Origin: Minwuia sp048007105
GTDB taxonomy: Bacteria; Pseudomonadota; Alphaproteobacteria; Minwuiales; Minwuiaceae
Direction of reading: 5' to 3'
Assembly (NCBI RefSeq): GCF_048007105.1
Contig: NZ_CP180352.1
Coordinates: 1,798,001 to 1,862,000 of the forward strand
Length of the DNA stretch: 64,000 nucleotides
The position numbers and the translations under genes were made by a program. Within the stretch, counting starts at the first letter, position 1. Each line of letters starts with the position of its first letter. Below the pieces are notes generated by a model, which saw only the letters and a list, made by a program, of their open reading frames with translations, was not told the DNA's origin and did no database searches. This document shows positions 9,260 through 17,633 of the stretch, piece by piece.

Positions 9260-9899
9260 CGACGAGGCCGAGGTCGAGAGCGGACGGGTCCTGTTCGCCG
9301 GCGACTGCACCTTCCTGTTGAGCGTGGCTCGGCTGGCGCAGTTGCCGGCGCCGGATCTGCCGGAGGTCGCCTTCATCGGCCGCTCCAATGTCGGCAAATC
9401 CAGCCTGATCAACGCGCTGACCGGCCGCAAGGCGCTGGCCAAGACGTCGAACACGCCGGGGCGGACGCAGCAGCTCAACTTCTTCGATCTCGGCGGGCAG
9501 CTGATGTTGGTCGATCTGCCCGGCTACGGATTCGCCAAGGCGCCGAAGGGCACCGTCGATGCCTGGACGCGCCTGATCCGCGACTACCTCAGGGGGCGTC
9601 CCAACCTGATCCGCGTGAACCTGCTGATCGATTCCCGCCACGGCATCAAGGAGTCCGACGAGGACTTCATGAACATGCTGGACAAGTCGGCCGTGGTCTA
9701 TCAGGTGGTTCTGACCAAGACCGACAAGCTGAAACGCGGCGAGTTGGAGCGGCTGATCGACGCGACGGAAGCGAAGCTGCGCCCGCATGTGGCCGCGTAT
9801 CCGAAGCTGTTCGCGACCAGCAGCGAGAAGGGCGACGGCCTGGCGGAACTGCGGGCTGAACTGGCAACGGTGGCACGCACGGCCTCACCGGGGCTATAA
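9252..9899 (+). CDS. yihA: Ribosome biogenesis GTP-binding protein YihA/YsxC (EngB)
   Basis: A 215-residue GTPase needed for large ribosomal subunit assembly. Motifs are in order: GRSNVGKSS (G1, residues 43-51), NTPGRTQ (G2), DLPGYGFAKAP (G3) and TKTDK (G4). The start is a GTG at 9252 inside the end of yidC (overlap of eight bases), which implies translational coupling. It closes the rpmH-to-yihA group; argB follows after 39 bases. Confidence 0.95.
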   Translation: MTDDEAEVESGRVLFAGDCTFLLSVARLAQLPAPDLPEVAFIGRSNVGKSSLINALTGRKALAKTSNTPGRTQQLNFFDLGGQLMLVDLPGYGFAKAPKGTVDAWTRLIRDYLRGRPNLIRVNLLIDSRHGIKESDEDFMNMLDKSAVVYQVVLTKTDKLKRGELERLIDATEAKLRPHVAAYPKLFATSSEKGDGLAELRAELATVARTASPGL

Positions 9900-9938
9900 C
9901 TTCGAATCGAGGACAGACCCGGGGGGAGGAAAGACGCC

Positions 9939-10847
9939 GTGAACGAGGAACTGACGAAGAAGGCGGCCACGCTTCAGGAAGCGCTTCCCTACCTCAAGCG
10001 GTTTGCCGGCGAGATCTTCGTCATCAAGTATGGCGGCCACGCCATGGGCGACGACCGCCTCTCCCAGGCTTTCGCCGAGAACGTCGTGCTGCTGAAACAG
10101 GTCGGCATCCACCCGGTGGTCGTGCATGGCGGCGGCCCGCAGATCGGCTCGATGCTGGAACGGCTCAACATCGAATCCGAGTTCGTCGACGGCCTGCGGG
10201 TCACCGACCGCAAGACCGTCGATATCGTCGAGATGGTCCTGGCCGGCTCCATCAACAAGCAGATCGTCTCCTCCATCCAGCAGGCCGGCGGCATGGCCAT
10301 CGGCCTGTCGGGCAAGGACGGCAACCTGATCGAGGCGCGCAAGCTGACCCGCTCCAAGCGCGATCCCGATTCCAACATCGAGCGCATTCTCGATCTCGGG
10401 TTCGTCGGCGAACCGCGCCACATCAATCCCGATATCTTCAACGCGATGGATCTGGACACGCTGATCCCGGTCATCGCGCCCATCGGCGTCGGCAAGAACG
10501 GCGAGACCTACAACATCAATGCCGACTCGGCGGCCGGCGCCATTGCCTCGGCGCTCGGCGCGGCGAAGCTGATCATGCTGACCGACGTGGCCGGCGTGCT
10601 GAACAAGGACGGCGAACTTGTGCCGTTCCTGACGCCGAAGGACGTGCTGGTTCTGCGCGGCGAGGGTGTGATCACCGGCGGCATGATCCCGAAGATCGAG
10701 ACCTGCCTCGATGCGGTGCGTCAGGGCGTCGGCGCGGCGACCATCCTTGACGGGCGGATCGAGAACGTCGTCCTGCTGGAGACCTTCACCGAGCATGGCG
10801 TCGGCACGATGATCCGGCGCGGGGAAGACACCATCGCGGAGGACTGA
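9939..10847 (+). CDS. argB: Acetylglutamate kinase
   Basis: A 302-residue amino-acid kinase that phosphorylates N-acetylglutamate, the second step of arginine synthesis. Visible motifs: KYGGHAMGD (residues ~29-37), VVHGGGPQIG (~62-71), NINADSAAGAIASALGAAKLIMLTDVAGVL (~190-219) and GGMIPKIETC (~247-256). The GTG start follows GGGGGGAGGA by eight bases. The position after yihA is the usual one in alphaproteobacteria. The extended N-terminal helix region is typical of arginine-sensitive hexameric forms, but feedback inhibition is an inference. Confidence 0.96.
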   Translation: MNEELTKKAATLQEALPYLKRFAGEIFVIKYGGHAMGDDRLSQAFAENVVLLKQVGIHPVVVHGGGPQIGSMLERLNIESEFVDGLRVTDRKTVDIVEMVLAGSINKQIVSSIQQAGGMAIGLSGKDGNLIEARKLTRSKRDPDSNIERILDLGFVGEPRHINPDIFNAMDLDTLIPVIAPIGVGKNGETYNINADSAAGAIASALGAAKLIMLTDVAGVLNKDGELVPFLTPKDVLVLRGEGVITGGMIPKIETCLDAVRQGVGAATILDGRIENVVLLETFTEHGVGTMIRRGEDTIAED

Positions 10848-10851
10848 AGGG

Positions 10852-11346
10852 ATGCGCCTCGAGGGCTCGTGTCATTGCAAGGCCGTCCGGTTCACCGTCG
10901 AGAGCGCACACCCCTATCCGTTCAACGTCTGCTACTGCGGCATCTGCCGGAAGACCGGCGGTGGCGGCGGTTCCGCCATCAACCTGGGCGCGGCTTTCGG
11001 GACGCTCCGGATCGAGGGGCAGGCGCATATCCGCGTCTACAATGCGCGGCTGGAGGACGAGGCCACCGGCGAGGTCACATTCTCCAATGCCAAACGCAGC
11101 TTCTGCGGCGAGTGCGGCAGCCATCTCTGGCTGTGGGACAGCCGCTGGCCGGAACTGGTGCATCCGCTGGCGTCGGCAATCGACACGCCACTTCCGGTCC
11201 CGCCGGAGCGGGTCCATCTGATGCTCGATTTCAGGCCGGACTGGGTCGACTTCCGCCCTGGTCCGAAGGACCGGTCGTTCGGTGGCTATCCGGAGGAATC
11301 AATCGCCGCCTGGCACGAGCGCCTCGGGCTGGTGAGCGGGGACTGA
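10852..11346 (+). CDS. GFA/CENP-V family zinc protein
   Basis: A 164-residue protein of the GFA (glutathione-dependent formaldehyde-activating enzyme-like) fold. Zinc ligands are visible as SCHCKAVRF (C7, C9), CYCGICRKTGG (residues ~28-38) and FCGECGSHLW (~84-93). Most members have no proven activity and should not be called formaldehyde-activating enzymes. It begins four bases after argB and probably shares its transcript. Its 3' end overlaps the 3' end of the opposing trmFO by 48 bases. Confidence 0.8.
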   Translation: MRLEGSCHCKAVRFTVESAHPYPFNVCYCGICRKTGGGGGSAINLGAAFGTLRIEGQAHIRVYNARLEDEATGEVTFSNAKRSFCGECGSHLWLWDSRWPELVHPLASAIDTPLPVPPERVHLMLDFRPDWVDFRPGPKDRSFGGYPEESIAAWHERLGLVSGD

Positions 11347-12690
11347 CGCAGCCCAGGGTGCGAGTGCGGCCAGCGCCCGCGCCGACAGCGCCTTGCGTTT
11401 CTGCATCTTCTTGTCCCGTCCGCGGAAGCGCTGGTTCAGTTCCGGAAACAGGCCGAAATTCACGTTCATGGGCTGGAAGCTGGATGCATCCGCACCGCCG
11501 GTGATGTGGGCGTGCAGTGCGCCCAGGGCGGTCTCGGCGGGCGGCGGCGGCAGTTCCGTGCCCCGCGCCTCCGCGGCGGCCAGACGTCCCGCGACCAGAC
11601 CGATGGCCGCGCTTTCGACATAACCTTCGACGCCGGTGACCTGTCCGGCGAAGCGCAGACGCGGCATCGCCTTCATGCGCAGTTGCCGGTCAAGCAGGCG
11701 GGGGCTGTTGATGAAGGTGTTGCGGTGCAGACCGCCCAGGCGGACGAACTCGGCGTTCTCCAGCCCCGGGATCATGCGGAACACGCGGCGCTGCTCGCCA
11801 TACTTCAGCTTCGTCTGGAAACCGACGATGTTGTAGAGCGTGCCCAGCGCATTGTCCTGGCGGAGCTGCACCACCGCGTGAGGCGATTTTCCGGTCCGCG
11901 GATCGGTCAGCCCGACCGGTTTCATCGGGCCGTAGCGCAGCGTTTCGCGGCCGCGTGAGGCCATCACCTCGATCGGCAGGCAGCCTTCGAAATAGGGCGT
12001 GTCCTTCTCCCAGTCGCGGAACTCGGTCTTCTCGCCCTCGTCGATGGCGTCGAGGAAGGCGTTGTACTGCGCTTCGTCCATCGGGCAGTTGATGTAGTCG
12101 GCGCCATCGCCGCCGGGACCCGCCTTGTCGTAGCGGCTCTGGTACCAGGCGATGTCGAAGTCGATGGACTCCTTCGCGACGATGGGCGCGATGGCGTCGA
12201 AGAAGGCCAGCGCGTCCTCGCCGGTCAGCTCCAGGATCTCCTTGCTCAGCGCCGGCGAGGTCAGCGGTCCGGTGGCGACGATGACGTTGCCCCAGTCCGC
12301 CGGCGGCAGGCCGGCGATCTCACCGCGCTCGACGATGATGTTGGGATGCGCCTCGATGGCGGCCTGGACGGCGTCGGAGAAGCCGTCGCGATCGACGGCC
12401 AGCGCGCCACCCGCCGGCAGCTTGTGCCGGTCCGCGGAGGCCATGATCACCGACCCGCAGCGGCGCATTTCCTCGTGCAGCAGGCCGACGGCATTGTGCT
12501 CGTGGTCGTCGGAGCGGAAGGAGTTGGAGCAGACCAGTTCGGCCAGGCCCGATGTCTGGTGGGCGTCGGTCTTCCGCTCGGGCCGCATCTCGTGCAGCAC
12601 GACCCGGGCGCCGGCCTCGGCGGCCTGCCAGGCCGCTTCGGAGCCGGCCAGCCCGCCACCGATGACGTGGATGGTTCCGGTATCAGTCAT
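11299..12690 (-). CDS. trmFO: Methylenetetrahydrofolate-tRNA-(uracil-5-)-methyltransferase
   Basis: A 463-residue FAD enzyme that makes m5U54 in the T-loop of tRNAs using methylene-THF. HVIGGGLAGSEAAWQ (residues ~7-21) is the FAD-binding site; CSNSFRSDDHEHNAVGLLHEEMR (~51-73) and TGPLTSPALS are family blocks; FAGQVTGVEGYVESAAIGLVAG near residue 345 is the C-terminal FAD motif. The start at 12690 is chosen because it opens directly into the Rossmann motif; an ATG at 12726 would add 12 residues. The C-terminus overlaps the convergent GFA gene by 48 bases. Confidence 0.95.
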   Translation of the reverse strand: MTDTGTIHVIGGGLAGSEAAWQAAEAGARVVLHEMRPERKTDAHQTSGLAELVCSNSFRSDDHEHNAVGLLHEEMRRCGSVIMASADRHKLPAGGALAVDRDGFSDAVQAAIEAHPNIIVERGEIAGLPPADWGNVIVATGPLTSPALSKEILELTGEDALAFFDAIAPIVAKESIDFDIAWYQSRYDKAGPGGDGADYINCPMDEAQYNAFLDAIDEGEKTEFRDWEKDTPYFEGCLPIEVMASRGRETLRYGPMKPVGLTDPRTGKSPHAVVQLRQDNALGTLYNIVGFQTKLKYGEQRRVFRMIPGLENAEFVRLGGLHRNTFINSPRLLDRQLRMKAMPRLRFAGQVTGVEGYVESAAIGLVAGRLAAAEARGTELPPPPAETALGALHAHITGGADASSFQPMNVNFGLFPELNQRFRGRDKKMQKRKALSARALAALAPWAASVPAHQPEALVPGGD

Positions 12691-12735
12691 GCCGCCGGAG
12701 ATAGTCGCTCCGGCGGCCGAAGGCAATCGGGCCGG

Positions 12736-13191
12736 TCAGCCCGCGCCGCGCACCGCCCGGGTGACGAGAACGTTCAGCACCTGGTTTTCGCCCAGCACCT
12801 TGTCGGCCTGCTTGGCCAGACGGCGCTTGATGGATTCGAAATCGATGGTGCCGCGCCCGTCCTTGTCTGTGATCGACTTGGAGTAGAACTCGCGCAGGAA
12901 GGCGTCGTGCAGGCGCGGCCGGATCTTCATCGCCTCGTCCCGGGCCGAGGTATCGGCCATCTCCAGGGTGACGTTCAGGAAGATGTAGTGGCGGATCCGG
13001 TTGGTGCGGATGATCGGCGCCGTCAGGCCTTCCATCCTCAGATAGACCGGCTCGCGCGCGGCCGCCGCGGCCGCGATCTCTTCCGCGGTCGGCGGCTTCG
13101 CGTCGCTGCCGCCCATCATCATGAAGGCCGCGGCGCCGCCACCGCCCAGCAGAAGGAGGCCCAGCGCGCCGAAAACGATCATCTTCTTCAT
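12736..13191 (-). CDS. FliL-like flagellar basal body-associated protein
   Basis: A 151-residue protein with one N-terminal membrane helix (residues ~4-26, very rich in Gly and Leu) and a periplasmic domain. The block PVYLRMEGLTAPI followed by HYIFLNVTLEM and a helical tail ending in LVTRAVRGAG resembles the FliL fold, a stator-associated protein at the flagellar motor. No other structural flagellar genes are near, except the propeller protein on the opposite strand that shares its upstream region. The start at 13191 places the basic MKK ahead of the helix. Assignment rests on fold pattern only. Confidence 0.55.
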   Translation of the reverse strand: MKKMIVFGALGLLLLGGGGAAAFMMMGGSDAKPPTAEEIAAAAAAREPVYLRMEGLTAPIIRTNRIRHYIFLNVTLEMADTSARDEAMKIRPRLHDAFLREFYSKSITDKDGRGTIDFESIKRRLAKQADKVLGENQVLNVLVTRAVRGAG

Positions 13192-13276
13192 GGTCCACGG
13201 CTCCCGCTTCGGAGAATGCAATGCTGGCGTCAGATAAGCAGGCTGCGGTTAACAGCCCGTGAAGCATGGCCGTTTA

Positions 13277-13292
13277 CGGGTCCTTAATTGCT
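13277..13292 (+). promoter_or_regulatory. Possible sigma54 (-24/-12) promoter
   Basis: GG at 13278-13279 and GC at 13290-13291 are separated by ten bases, and TTGC at the -12 element is exact, but the -24 element (CGGG) is a poor match to TGGC. The start of transcription would be about 13303, 38 bases before the propeller gene ATG. Sigma54 control of late flagellar genes is common in alphaproteobacteria. A chance match is quite possible. Confidence 0.25.
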
Positions 13293-13340
13293 CGCCTGTA
13301 TCCGTGCAGGTGCGGAGAACCATTTCGCGGCAACAGGACC

Positions 13341-15983
13341 ATGGTCGGCATTTTCGGCAATCAGAACGACGGGCAGACCCGGACCATCACGCTGGTACAG
13401 CTGGATGCGTCGCTGATTCAGGGCGCCATGAATTCGAAGCTGACCACTCAGGCCCTGCTGCGCAATCCGGAGGCGTTCGCCTCGATCGGCTTCGACCGCG
13501 GGGCCGCCGTCCAGACGCCCTGGGACAAGCCGGTCTCCCTGCTGAACCTGCCGGACAAGCTGGGCGAGCATCTGTCGGGCAAGAACCTGTTCGCCAACAC
13601 CGATGACGGTCTGCGCTCCGATCTCGACAAGACCTCGGCCAATCTGTTCAAGCTCTGGAAGGGCCTGAAGCGCATGCAGTCGCTGGCCGCCTTCGCCACC
13701 GAGGACAAGCGCGCCGATCTCGTCCGCGGGCAGTTGCAGAAACAGTTCGAACGTTACGAACAGGACGTCGTCGATTTCATCGGCAAGAACCAGTTCGGCA
13801 ATCTCGGCATCATCGCCGGTCCGGTCGAGACCAGGACGGAGACCGAAGCCCGCATTCCGCGCGCCAGCTCGGAATACGAGGGCAAGCGGCTGTTCTCGAG
13901 CGTGGCCGAGCCGATCGACAGCCTCGGCGGCATGAGCCGGTTCAACATCAATGTCGAGAAGACCGACGGTACCGTGATCGATCTGGATATCGATCTGGAC
14001 AACATCGCCGGCGACAAGACCCTGGGTTCGATCTCGGAGTATCTGAACCAGGAACTCGAGACCGCCGGCATCGCCTCGCGCTTCTTCACTTATGGCGACG
14101 GCGACGGGAAGTTCGGCCTGAAGGTCACCCGCTCCATTCTGGAGGAGGTGACGCTGTCGCCGATCGATGCCGAAGCGGCGGCCTATGTGGCCGGAACGTC
14201 GGGAAATGACGAGTTCGCCAAGGGCTCATTCCGGAAGTTCACCGATCTCTCCGGGACGATGACCCAGAACTACGACATCAAGACCGAAGTCGAGGACGGC
14301 AACTCGAAGCTGCTTGCCTCGGCGCAGGGGCCGAATGGCGAGATCTTCACGCTCGGCACGACCACCGGCGATATCGGCGGGCTGGTCGTCGGCGGCGAGA
14401 AGGATGTCTTCCTGACCCGCTTCGATGCTGCCGGCAACGTCGTCTGGCGGCGCATGGTCGGCGCGACAGACACCGCGGACGGCTACGGCCTCGCGGTCGC
14501 GGACGACGGCTCCATCGCGATCTCGGGCAGGGCCAACAAGCCCCTGACCTCCGGGTCGCCGGACAACGGCATCAACAGCTTCGTCACCCTGTTCGACAGT
14601 TCCGGCGAGGCGCAATGGACGCGCCATACCGGTCCCCAGGCCGTGGACGGCGCATTTTCCGTGGCCTTCGACAGCTCGGGCGACGTCATCGTCGCCGGCG
14701 CCACCGCCGGTCCGCTCTCGGGCGAGACGCATCAGGGCGGCCAGGACGCCTATATCCAGCGCCTGTCGGCCGCCAGCGGTTCCGTCGTCAGCCAATACCA
14801 GTTCGGCGACACCGGCGACGAGAGCGCTACGGCGATCACGGTCGACAACGGCGTGGTCTATGTCGGCGGGCAGGATGACGGCCAGGGCTTCGTCCAAATG
14901 TTCGATGTGGACGAGCTCGCCGCCGGTCCGACCCAGAGCGTCACGGTGGGCGGCGTCTCCGAGACCACCCGCATTTCAGCCATCACCGTGGATGGCGCTG
15001 GCAAGATCTTCGTCGGCGGCGACACCACGGATGCCGGGCTGGCGAATGCCGGCCTCGACGGACGCCAGACCCATCAGGGCGGCGCCGACGGTTTCGTCGC
15101 CCGGATCGACGAAGCGACCGCCTCGATCGACTTCGGCGCCTATGTCGGCACCGCCGAAACCGACCGGGTCCGCGCGATCGACGTCACCTCGACCGGCGAG
15201 ATCTACGTCACTGGCGAGACCGAAGGCGATCTCGACGGCAACAATCTGGTCGGTGTCCGCGACGGCTTCGTCACGCGGATGGACGCGAACGGCGCGCTGG
15301 TTCAGACGCAGACCTATTCCGGCATCAACGGCCGCGCGGATTCCAACGGCATCGTCGTCGACGAGACCGGCGATTCCGTGCTGACCCGCCTGGGCCTCGG
15401 ACACGGCAATATCGGCGATGTCGGCTCACGCACCGTCGCCGCCGGCAGTTCCGTACGTCCGGGTATGACCTTCTCGATCGGCGTCGATGACGGCCCGCAG
15501 CGCCGCATCACGATCGAGGCCGACGACTCCATCCGCTGGCTCGCCTTCGAGGTGAACCGCGTGCTCGGCAGTTCCGGTCTGGCCGAAGTGAAGAAGGACG
15601 GCGACTTCGAGTATCTGCGCATCACGGCCAAGGGCGATTCCAAGATCAGCCTGCGTGGCGGCAATGACGGTTTCGATGCGCTGCCGGGCCTCGGCCTGCG
15701 CGAGGGCGACATCTACGGCAAGGATGTCGACGACGACAAGAGCGTGTTCGCGCTGGGCTTCGGCGGTTTCGTCAACCTGCTCGACTTCGAGGCATCCGAG
15801 AAGGCGCGCGACCATCTCGGCTTCGCCCTGAACCAGATCGAGAAAGCCTTCGACTTCCTGCAGGACAGGGAAAAGGATCCGCTGGCCAAGCGCCGCCAGG
15901 AGGCCCTTTTGCAGCAGCCGCCGGCCGCACTGCAGAAGCAGATCGCCAACTTCCAGGCCGCACTGGCGCGCCTGTCGTTCTGA
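13341..15983 (+). CDS. Large SBBP-type beta-propeller protein, FlaEY-like
   Basis: An 880-residue protein without signal peptide or membrane helix. Residues ~1-190 are mostly helical. Residues ~195-270 (FNINVEKTDGTVIDLDIDL and TLGSISEYLNQEL) and again ~705-780 look like flagellin/FliD hook IN-type units. Between them (~300-690) are about six propeller blades of the SBBP type, each with a core like DGYGLAVADDGSIAISG followed by FVTLFDSSGEAQWTR. The C-terminal ~100 residues are helical. This mix recalls the proteins annotated as flagellar regulatory protein FlaEY in Caulobacter and relatives; I infer a flagellar role from that and from the FliL-like neighbour. A start at 13266 is possible but 13341 fits better. 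Confidence 0.5.
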   Translation: MVGIFGNQNDGQTRTITLVQLDASLIQGAMNSKLTTQALLRNPEAFASIGFDRGAAVQTPWDKPVSLLNLPDKLGEHLSGKNLFANTDDGLRSDLDKTSANLFKLWKGLKRMQSLAAFATEDKRADLVRGQLQKQFERYEQDVVDFIGKNQFGNLGIIAGPVETRTETEARIPRASSEYEGKRLFSSVAEPIDSLGGMSRFNINVEKTDGTVIDLDIDLDNIAGDKTLGSISEYLNQELETAGIASRFFTYGDGDGKFGLKVTRSILEEVTLSPIDAEAAAYVAGTSGNDEFAKGSFRKFTDLSGTMTQNYDIKTEVEDGNSKLLASAQGPNGEIFTLGTTTGDIGGLVVGGEKDVFLTRFDAAGNVVWRRMVGATDTADGYGLAVADDGSIAISGRANKPLTSGSPDNGINSFVTLFDSSGEAQWTRHTGPQAVDGAFSVAFDSSGDVIVAGATAGPLSGETHQGGQDAYIQRLSAASGSVVSQYQFGDTGDESATAITVDNGVVYVGGQDDGQGFVQMFDVDELAAGPTQSVTVGGVSETTRISAITVDGAGKIFVGGDTTDAGLANAGLDGRQTHQGGADGFVARIDEATASIDFGAYVGTAETDRVRAIDVTSTGEIYVTGETEGDLDGNNLVGVRDGFVTRMDANGALVQTQTYSGINGRADSNGIVVDETGDSVLTRLGLGHGNIGDVGSRTVAAGSSVRPGMTFSIGVDDGPQRRITIEADDSIRWLAFEVNRVLGSSGLAEVKKDGDFEYLRITAKGDSKISLRGGNDGFDALPGLGLREGDIYGKDVDDDKSVFALGFGGFVNLLDFEASEKARDHLGFALNQIEKAFDFLQDREKDPLAKRRQEALLQQPPAALQKQIANFQAALARLSF

Positions 15984-16376
15984 TCAGGCCAGCGCCACCG
16001 CCTCGATCTCGATATCGAAGGCCCAGGGCCACGATCCCACCGTCACGAAGGTCCGGGCGGGCGGATCTTCGGGAAAGAACTCTGCATAGACCCTGTTGAC
16101 CCGGTCGAACTGGCCGGCGTTCACCGCGAAGACGGTGCACTTCATCACCTTGTCCATGGACGAGCCGTTGGCCTCCAGCACCGCCTGGATCGCCTCCAGC
16201 GAGGCGCGCGTCTGCTCCTCGATGCCGCCCTCGATCAACTGACCCGTCGTCAGATCCACCGGCGGCAGGCCGGAAACGAAGATCAGTCCGGCGCCGCGCG
16301 TCGCCAGCGACAGGGGCACGTTGCCCCGGTCCACCATCTGCTGCAGCACGGGATGGGTGAGCACTTCCTTGGTCAT
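15984..16376 (-). CDS. RidA family protein (YjgF/YER057c/UK114)
   Basis: A 130-residue member of the RidA family, which deaminates reactive enamine/imine intermediates or related compounds. GAGLIFVSGLPPVD (residues ~28-41) and VMKCTVFAVN (~77-86) are family blocks. The arginine expected in the C-terminal part is seen in PPARTFVTVGSWPW (~105-118). It is one of the divergent subfamilies, so imine deaminase activity is not assured. It lies 23 bases downstream of the enoyl-CoA hydratase gene and is likely the last gene of that operon. Its stop abuts the stop of the propeller gene. Confidence 0.8.
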   Translation of the reverse strand: MTKEVLTHPVLQQMVDRGNVPLSLATRGAGLIFVSGLPPVDLTTGQLIEGGIEEQTRASLEAIQAVLEANGSSMDKVMKCTVFAVNAGQFDRVNRVYAEFFPEDPPARTFVTVGSWPWAFDIEIEAVALA

Positions 16377-16399
16377 GGGGATTCCCTCCTCGGCAGGTC

Positions 16400-17134
16400 C
16401 TACTTTCCCTTGAACTGGGGCGGCCGCTTCTCGCGGAAAGCCGTGGTGCCTTCGCGGAAATCGTCGGACTCGCGGACCGCCTGCAGGTCGCGCCGCGCGA
16501 TGCCGGCCTTCTCCGACGGCCCCTTCGGCAGCACTTCGGCGACATGGCGCTTGATCGTGCTCAGCACCATCGGCGCCAGACCGGCCAGCTTCGTCGCATA
16601 GTCCATCGCCGCGTCCATCAGGGCGTCCGGCGCCGTGATCTGATTGACCAGCCCGGCCTCGTAGGCGCGCTGCGCGGTCATCGGCTCGCCGACCATCATG
16701 AACTCCATCGCCAGCTTGTGCGGCATCCGGGCCGCCAGCGACGTGATCAGCCCGCCGGTCAGGCCGATCTTCGCTTCCGGATAGACGAAGGTCGCGGTCT
16801 CGGACATGACGCAGAGATCGCAGAACTGGACCAGAATGAAGGCGCCGCCGACACAGAGGCCGTTGACCGCGGCAACCACCGGTTTGTCGACATGCACGCC
16901 GACGCCGGGCGCAAACGGCCAGATCTCCGGCGGGTCGGTGAGGTCGGCGCCGACCGAGAAGGCGCGGTCGCCGGCAGCGGTCAGGATGGCCGCGCGTTCC
17001 GGGCCGGACTGGAACCGTTCCCAGGCCGCAGCCAGTTCGTGACCGAGTTCGATCGACAGGGCGTTGAGCTTCTCCGGGCGGTTCAGCGTGATGATCGCGA
17101 TCCCGTCGCGGACCTCGTAGAGAACGTTGCTCAT
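16400..17134 (-). CDS. Enoyl-CoA hydratase/isomerase family protein
   Basis: A 244-residue crotonase-fold protein. It starts MSNVLYEVRDGIAIITLNRPEKLNALS, has DRAFSVGADL (residues ~56-65) for the first oxyanion loop and VNGLCVGGAFILVQFCD (~88-104) for the second. The tail ends in AFREKRPPQFKGK, typical of the family. The ATG at 17134 overlaps the stop of the MaoC gene by four bases, so it is translationally coupled to it. With MaoC, CaiB and RidA around it, it probably belongs to degradation of an acyl-CoA, substrate unknown. Confidence 0.85.
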   Translation of the reverse strand: MSNVLYEVRDGIAIITLNRPEKLNALSIELGHELAAAWERFQSGPERAAILTAAGDRAFSVGADLTDPPEIWPFAPGVGVHVDKPVVAAVNGLCVGGAFILVQFCDLCVMSETATFVYPEAKIGLTGGLITSLAARMPHKLAMEFMMVGEPMTAQRAYEAGLVNQITAPDALMDAAMDYATKLAGLAPMVLSTIKRHVAEVLPKGPSEKAGIARRDLQAVRESDDFREGTTAFREKRPPQFKGK

Positions 17135-17619
17135 GTCTTGGCCTCCGGATGACGTTTGCGGATCAGGTATTTGTGCTCGCCCTCCAGCACCAGATCGCCG
17201 TCCTGGTTGTGCACTGTGGCGCGGCAGGTGACGGTGCCCGTCGTCCGGCCGGCCTTCTTCTCGGTGATCTCGAGCTGCGGATAGAGCGTGTCGCCTGCGT
17301 AGACCGGTCCCTTGAACTTCGCCGACGCCTCGATGAAGGCGACCAGCGCCTCGCCGACGACATGGGGGAAGATGCCTGCGCCGGCCGCCGTCTGCGCCAT
17401 CACCTGCAGCCCGTGGGCGAGCAGGCCGCGATGGCCATGGCGCTTGCAGTATTCCTCGTCGTAGTGGATCGGGTGATTGTCGCCCGAGGCCAGCTGGAAC
17501 GCCGCGAACAACGCGTCCGTCTGGGTGCGGGAATTGATGTAGAAGGTCTGGCCGACCTCCAGATCCTCGAAATAGGACGGCTCGCACATGCGGTGCTGGG
17601 CCGGGTCGAATCCGGTCAT
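17131..17619 (-). CDS. MaoC-like hotdog-fold dehydratase
   Basis: A 162-residue single-hotdog protein. FEDLEVGQTF (residues ~17-26) is a family opening; the hydratase motif is seen as FAAFQLASGDNHPIHYDEEYC (~38-58), where D47 and H52 are the likely catalytic pair, followed by LLAHGLQVM. MaoC-type (R)-enoyl-CoA hydratases add water to 2-enoyl-CoA. It sits 14 bases after the CaiB gene and overlaps the crotonase gene by four bases, so this is one operon for acyl-CoA handling. Confidence 0.85.
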   Translation of the reverse strand: MTGFDPAQHRMCEPSYFEDLEVGQTFYINSRTQTDALFAAFQLASGDNHPIHYDEEYCKRHGHRGLLAHGLQVMAQTAAGAGIFPHVVGEALVAFIEASAKFKGPVYAGDTLYPQLEITEKKAGRTTGTVTCRATVHNQDGDLVLEGEHKYLIRKRHPEAKT

Positions 17620-17633
17620 GTCTGTCTCCCTCG

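Noticed and set aside
7115..9478. A 787-codon minus-strand frame opposite yidC
   Set aside because: Composition is that of a GC-rich antisense shadow; yidC and its neighbours are certain on the other strand.
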